DNA of 12,222 nt, from contig NW_003133347.1 of assembly GCF_000003605.2 (NCBI RefSeq), forward strand, positions 195,297 to 207,518, written 5' to 3'. Made by a program: the position numbers and the translations under genes. The stretch's first letter is position 1; each line of letters starts with the position of its first letter. The notes beneath the pieces were generated by a model. That model did no database searches. It was given only the letters and a program-made list of their open reading frames with translations, and was not told the origin of the DNA. Shown here piece after piece: positions 7,521 through 12,222 of the stretch. Source of the stretch: Saccoglossus kowalevskii (lineage: Eukaryota; Hemichordata; Enteropneusta; Harrimaniidae).

Positions 7521-8262
7521 GTTTTTTTTTTTTTAATTGTCTGTGTAAAATGTTTGGATATATTATTTATTGCATTGTTTCAGGACTCACTTTTAAAGAA
7601 AAGATATTGCATTGTTTAGTTTGTATGATCCATCCATACATTTGTTATTTAATTTAGATTCTCAATGAACATGGTTTTAATAATTACGATATGTTTTTAT
7701 CTTCAAATGCTTGCCTCATGACCAGTGATTTGCATATATTATTGCATGTAGCAATACATAATAATTCAATTTGTAATCAGATAAAAGACGACAGACTTGC
7801 AGCCATCTTGCATTTTGGCCTTATTATATACCTGGTAAACATAGGCATGAATAACATTCCCTTTATTGCAACAATGATCTGTTATTTATTAATTTATAGA
7901 AAAGACCAGTTATCCAGATTGTAACAAAACCTTTGGCAAAGTCCACAAAGCAGCTGCATAATTTTGGCTTATTACATTTTTTGTCATAGTGCATCATGTT
8001 GGCAGCTCCTATATCCCACCTGTTACCTCTCATGAAAATCCCTCCAAGTTCAATTATTTTTTTATTAGTCAGAATGCCAGAACTACTACTAGTATTTCAT
8101 AATGCACTTTTTGAACCATATGTTGTTATATGTTGGCTCAAAATCAATAATTTCCTCTCATATATATTTCAATTAAAGCTGCCTTAAATCACATGTATAT
8201 GCGTGTAGTGATGTAATTGTTTTGGTTTTTTTGACTGATAAACTTCAATTGCATGTTTTCAG

Positions 8263-8421
8263 AGTATAATATCAGCTGACATGGATTACAATCAGTTGGC
8301 AGCTTTCTTGAGTTCACACACAAAGAAAAGAGAAGGTGGTATCACTGAAGAACAAGCTGCTGTATATTCAAAGTTCTGGAAGAATCACAAAGTGAAGATT
8401 CATGACAGCGTCATCAGCCAA
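8263..8421 (+). CDS. COMMD1: COMMD1 exon 2, end of N-terminal domain
   Basis: This exon of 159 nt encodes residues 58-110. It is flanked by acceptor ttttcag and donor CAA|GTAAGG, with phase 0 on both sides. SIISADMDYNQLAAFL (58-73) aligns with human SIASADMDFNQLEAFL. GGITEEQAAVYSKFWKNHK (82-100) aligns with GGITSDQAAVISKFWKSHK. His99 corresponds to human His101, one of three residues reported as copper ligands. The position of human Met110, another of these, is isoleucine here (Ile108 in DSVISQ versus ESLMNQ). In human COMMD1, as I recall, this segment and the next form one exon (residues 61-154), so the junction at Gln110 is an intron not shared with human. Confidence 0.96.
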
Positions 8422-9053
8422 GTAAGGGATATTTAGTATTTTTTACATTTTTATCAACTTACGTTCTTACTTTGTCTCTATCGACCAGGACTAATTATTG
8501 TCATTTATCATCACTTGTAAATTGTTTTGTGACTGTGTTATATTTCAGCCACAACATGACTTAGTAGAGCACCCTCTATGTATAAAGAGATGCTGCCTAA
8601 TATGATAACGGGTATATCAATAGAAACTCCCCAATATATATGATATATATAAAGTAAAACAATATGCAGGTGCATAGCTTATAAATAACTTACTGTAAAA
8701 TACTTTTAAAAGACTTTTTGGATGTTTTGTATTTTCACCGATTTTTGACAAGTTGAATGTAAAATATAGGAAAAAGGTATATTCGCTGGATTTTATTTTC
8801 ACTGAATCATGAAAAACGAATTCTGAGACAATCACCTATCTCTTTCTTTCAGAAATAAAAAATCAGCTTTGGCAAATCCATGAAAAACAGTAAAAAAAAG
8901 TGTACTCTTTTAGAGTGATTTCCATATCTCTGCCTCATGATTCATTTGTGTCTCTTGTGAGTTGCTATTAATATTCATGAGTTATAATTTGCATATCAAG
9001 TGACCAAGTGATTAGAACAGGGTGCAAGGCACGTTTAACACACCACACCTGTG

Positions 9054-9085
9054 GGTCAACTGAACCGGGCAATAAACCCGTGACC
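9054..9085. repeat. Imperfect stem-loop in the GC-richer patch of COMMD1 intron 2
   Basis: Outer arms ggtca (9054-9058) and tgacc (9081-9085) enclose inner arms cggg (9066-9069) and cccg (9077-9080), with unpaired bases between them on the left side only. The stem is short and could be chance. No tRNA box B or other RNA family signature was seen. Confidence 0.3.
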
Positions 9086-9959
9086 AATAGCCGCAGAGTC
9101 CTGTGTAGCCTAATCTTTTCAACGTACCCCGGTAACTTAATTATGGAGTCATCTCAAAACATCACAAAATGTTGAATAAAAAAAACGAAAATATAATGGG
9201 AAAGCGAACAATAGTTTTTTTGTATCACAACTACTACCCTCAGTATATCTTCGCCTGTGCATAGGGGAATGTGTTTTTGTGTGAATTAAAAGAGGAAACT
9301 CTGTACTCAACTCAATTCATTTTTTTTCAAAGTGTTCCAAGAGTATTCAGAAATCTTGCATGGACAAGCCAATTTAATTTTTTCTCATCAATTTTGTCAT
9401 GATCACACTTTACGGAAAAAATCTAATTGTTCCTTAACACTGTATATTTCATATCAATCTTTGACAGTTCTTCATACTGAATGCTTGCAAAAAATATTGA
9501 TTTCATCTATGTGGTTTTTCTGTCAATATTTGACATTGAAATCTCTGTAGTTTGTGACAGAGTAAAATATGCAAATGTGGTTAGCAACCACCAGACTACT
9601 TACGTGTAAACACGCATGTGTAAACAAAGACAATGAATTAAGCAGTACTCTTCTATTATACAATTTCTTTATTCTTCAGGAAGCAAAAATAGAACAAACA
9701 AAAAATGTTCGATTGAGAAATGCTTTGGCCTTATAATGTGTATTTTCAGTACATTGAAAAGATGTTTTCTCTGTTAAACAAATCAGATCGAAGATGAACA
9801 AAATTTTGTGATGTCATGCCCTGTCTATGCCCAACACCGAAACACTCTATTTACAAAAGCAAGGAAAATATCCACAAATTTCAATAAAATAAAATAAACC
9901 AATCAGCTTTATTGTGTGCAATTAATCCATGTCAATCCCTTTAAGCAAATATTTGTGAG

Positions 9960-10170
9960 TCTGTTTTGAATTTAGACAGCAACACCTTCTCGATATTGAC
10001 GTCACTTCCAAATTCTTGGGTTTCCTGCCTTCTTAATTTTTTTAATTTTCTCTGTGTTTATTTTTGTTTTGTTATGTCATTTTTTTTGTCTTGTTATCAT
10101 TTTGTCTTGTTATCATTGTCTTGTTATGATTCATTGCAATGGATTTTAAGTGATTGAATAAATAAATAAA
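9960..10170 (+). mobile_element. Possible 3' end of a degraded retroposon
   Basis: T-rich sequence with three tandem gtcttgttatcatt-like words (from 10088, 10104 and 10118) is followed by ttaagtgattg and then an (aata)n tail, aataaataaataaa, at about 10156-10169. An ordered 3' region ending in a short A-rich microsatellite is common at non-LTR retrotransposon and SINE ends. No reverse transcriptase or internal promoter was seen, and no target-site duplication was identified. It may be ordinary intron sequence. Confidence 0.25.
10088..10131 (+). repeat. Three short tandem copies of a gtcttgttatcatt word
   Basis: Copies are at 10088-10103 (16 bp), 10104-10117 (14 bp) and 10118-10131 (14 bp, with one C to G change). 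The repeat is local and polymorphism-prone. Confidence 0.85.
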
Positions 10171-10321
10171 ACTGTTTCGAGAATTGTTACAGGATTTTTG
10201 TCAGTCTTGACTGCTACTGCATTTACCTTATAAAACTCAATTGAACTCAAAACTGCAGCATTAAAAAAACATTCATTAATGCCTGTTTTGTTGATTTATT
10301 TCAAGTTGTGTTTATATATTG

Positions 10322-10335
10322 GTCGCCATGACAAC
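10322..10335 (-). promoter_or_regulatory. X-box-like RFX motif in COMMD1 intron 2
   Basis: On the minus strand, GTTGTC-AT-GGCGAC matches both half-sites of the X-box consensus with the common 2-bp AT spacer. This is the better of the two X-box matches in the window and lies in the opposite orientation to the first. Confidence 0.35.
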
Positions 10336-11062
10336 AGTAAACAAATCACATATTTAAGTGTTTTTTGTCAATTAATCTTACCACTTTAGGCTACCACAGG
10401 TTATGACAGGATAAACTTTGCTCTGAAATAATAGACTAATTATGTCAAATCTACCACAAAAAACTCACATTTAAATAAAGATTAAAATGGCCTCCTTTAC
10501 AAATATTACTCACAAAATTATTAGAGTATTAGAGTTTCAGATATCTTTGTATAATAATCTCCTAATTTGAATAAATTAGGCAAGTATGATATATTTACAG
10601 TAAAAGAATACTTTTAAAGAACAGTTAGTGATCTTGGATAATGCACGGATCTAGTTCTTGGTTGAAATCCATACATGATTATCTAATTGTTTCAAATAAT
10701 AGGTTTCTGAGTTAATCAATAAACATAATTACTTCAGGAATGAAATTTGTGCTTATATAGTGAAACTTTGGTAGTCTGGGATGCTTTACAGACATGAGAG
10801 CACAAACCATACAGTAGATGTATTCCTTTTGTTATAACAATTTTAGTTAGTATTATTAACTTCAATCTGTTGATCAGATTCCTTTTACCTTGTGCATCTC
10901 AAAGAGCAAACATATATTAGCTGACAGACTTGCTTTTTTTATGCTAGTCTTAAATTTTAAATTGTCGGTAACTTTTGTACATCTATTTCATCCTTTCAAT
11001 GCACTGAACACATAGGAGATTTTTCTAAATTTTCTTTAATATTTTGTGTGTTTGATCTATAG

Positions 11063-11200
11063 TCAACTTGGAATAGTACACTTAAATCTGTCAGCTGGCG
11101 AATAGATTTGAAGACGCAAGCAAGGCATATTGATCAGCTTCATACTCCATCAGCAATAGTAGAACTTCAATTAACAAATGGTAATGGATGTGATAAAAAG
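11063..11200 (+). CDS. COMMD1: COMMD1 exon 3, start of the COMM domain
   Basis: This exon of 138 nt encodes residues 111-156, with acceptor ctatag, donor AAG|GTAATG and phase 0. STWNSTLKSVSWRIDLKTQA (111-130) and HIDQLHTPSAIVELQL (132-147) align with human SRWNSGLRGLSWRVDGKSQS and HSAQIHTPVAIIELEL, which open the COMM domain used for pairing with other COMMD proteins and with CCDC22/CCDC93. The SWR motif is at 121-123. His132 corresponds to human His134, the third reported copper ligand. The exon ends at the equivalent of human residue 154, where, as I recall, the last human intron also lies. About 35 C-terminal residues are missing and must be in an exon right of the window. I found no credible candidate in 11201-12222. 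Confidence 0.95.
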
Positions 11201-12222
11201 GTAATGTATATATAATACAACATTGAATGCTGAATTGTGAATTCCTTTAACTGCTAAAGATATATGTCCATTTTTTTATTTCTGTTGCACTATTTTTTTG
11301 CAATTTTATTTTGAAGTAATATAACCCACAGCTGGTTGTGAGCAAAGCTTGATCACCACCTTTACAAGCCATCCTCACTTCTAAAAAAATATGTATGATA
11401 AATTCAAGAATACAAATGTGTAAGTAACCATGGTGTAACACTGTGATTCAGCAAGCCAAAGCAAGTCACATGACCATGATGTTAGTGTCAATATAGTTTG
11501 ACATGACAATGTTATCTAATGCAGTGCTTGGGATGTTGAGTGTCAGAGGTGCTTCTGATATGGACATGTTACTGATAAAATCAATGATAAGCCTGGTTAA
11601 TACATGACAACTATGCAGGTAAAGTGAGTTACAGTGCCCACTTAGATTCCTGTACGCTCACAATAACAATTGTATGCATATTACATAGAAGCATACCTAA
11701 AAATTGAATTTGACTATAATTGTAGCAAACTAGTATCGTATTCTATCGTATGGCGTCATTTCAATTACTACCACCATTGTTTAAATTTAATATCTCTGCC
11801 TGCTTGGCTTTGTCATAGAAGAGGTATGTAAGAGGTGTGAAAAACACAGAGGGCAGATACAAAGTACAGGCCACACTTTTAGAAAGGGCAGAGGCATGAA
11901 AACAATATGAACTCATAAACCACATGTAAGTGCAGATACGGACAGTGAAAAAATGTCCATGACCCGAAAAATAGTTTGTTGAAAAACACAGACTACAAAC
12001 TACAGGAGATGACTGACTTGCAAAATTAAAATGATTAAAAGCAGGATTTGGCTGACATGAAAAATAAATGGTGGTTCTGACTACAAAATGTATCAGATGT
12101 GTGTAGTATTAAAGTAAAGAATACTCAAATGATAAAATAGAGTGTACCAAAATGTAATTGCTCCAAATTGAAGGTTTAACAAATAAAATCTCTTTTTGGT
12201 TCTATTAAAATAATTAATCTAC
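11201..12222 (+). other. COMMD1 intron 3, 5' part
   Basis: This stretch starts with donor GTAATG and continues to the end of the window. It is AT-rich, with no repeats that stand out and no recognised gene. The minus-strand ORF at 11247-11441 and the short open stretches near 11521 and 11697 do not encode a COMM-domain C-terminus. Confidence 0.85.

Larger units (their letters stand above)
4262..8262 (+). other. COMMD1 intron 1 (about 4 kb)
   Basis: This phase-0 intron of 4001 bp runs from GTAAAG to ttttcag. It is AT-rich and contains an 11-base C run (5076-5086), a 15-base T run (5374-5388), an unrecognised coding-like patch (5713-6183), a 27-bp palindrome (6387-6413), two direct duplications (6429-6573 and 7271-7520) and an X-box match (7135-7148). 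The small ORFs at 7419-7619, 7691-7924 and 7996-8187 show no domain and are A/T-driven. No nested RNA gene was recognised. Confidence 0.9.
8422..11062 (+). other. COMMD1 intron 2 (about 2.6 kb)
   Basis: This phase-0 intron of 2641 bp runs from GTAAGG to ctatag. It is AT-rich with one less AT-rich patch at about 9010-9140. It holds repeated words atgaaaaac (near 8810 and 8880), a possible retroposon tail (9960-10170) and an X-box match (10322-10335). Small ORFs at 8617-8835 (minus) and 9332-9550 (plus) have no recognisable domain. Confidence 0.9.

Noticed and set aside
7996-8187. Small ORF just upstream of COMMD1 exon 2
   Set aside because: It is in A/T-rich intron sequence with no similarity to COMMD1 and is not needed to join exons 1 and 2.
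9010-9140. GC-richer patch as a tRNA or tRNA-derived SINE head
   Set aside because: No box A and box B pair or cloverleaf could be found, only a short imperfect stem.
11521-11607. Open stretch containing MLSVRGASDMDMLL as COMMD1 exon 4
   Set aside because: It does not match the conserved COMM-domain C-terminus and is not preceded by a convincing acceptor in phase 0.
11697-11828. Open stretch containing IEFD as COMMD1 exon 4 (human has LEFDE)
   Set aside because: Only four residues agree. The following residues do not resemble the COMM domain, and no in-phase acceptor is present.

Overview
This is eukaryotic, animal nuclear DNA. It is AT-rich, and its two genes are split by introns with clean GT..AG junctions. 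Both encoded proteins resemble their vertebrate counterparts closely, so an invertebrate metazoan is likely. I cannot name the phylum from this window alone. There is no bacterial, viral or CRISPR content.

The centre (about 3.7-4.3 kb) holds a head-to-head gene pair. On the minus strand is the 5' half of COQ6, a mitochondrial flavin monooxygenase of ubiquinone synthesis. Three coding exons are visible (3734-3920, 3017-3154, 1429-1853). They join in phase into the first 250 residues, and the rest lies left of the window. On the plus strand is COMMD1, a subunit of the Commander/CCC endosomal recycling complex. Three coding exons are visible (4091-4261, 8263-8421, 11063-11200), all with phase-0 junctions, giving the first 156 residues. 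A last exon of roughly 35 codons should lie right of the window. The two start codons are only 170 bp apart. The gap contains a perfect 13-bp inverted repeat carrying two opposed CCAAT boxes, a TGAGTCA element, and an in-frame stop upstream of each start, so it reads as a compact shared bidirectional promoter.

The left edge (1-1428) is COQ6 intron 3. It is dominated by a 41-bp minisatellite of about 19 copies (1-777), which runs off the window, and by a degenerate 17-bp tandem repeat (958-1386) that stops about 40 bp from the exon 3 splice donor. The apparent ORFs in the second array are repeat artefacts. COQ6 intron 2 carries a full match to the CTCF core consensus.

The rest (4262-12222) is mostly COMMD1 intron. 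It contains two local direct duplications (about 6429-6573 and 7271-7520), a 27-bp near-perfect palindrome (6387-6413), two full RFX X-box matches (7135-7148 and 10322-10335), a possible retroposon 3' tail (about 9960-10170), and a stretch of unrecognised, slightly coding-like sequence (5713-6183). Compared with human COMMD1 as I recall it, this gene has an extra intron inside the region encoded by human exon 2, and isoleucine in place of one of three reported copper-ligand residues.

I found no convincing new molecular system. The most informative points are the divergent COQ6/COMMD1 promoter architecture, the COMMD1 exon structure, and the higher-order structure of the minisatellite.
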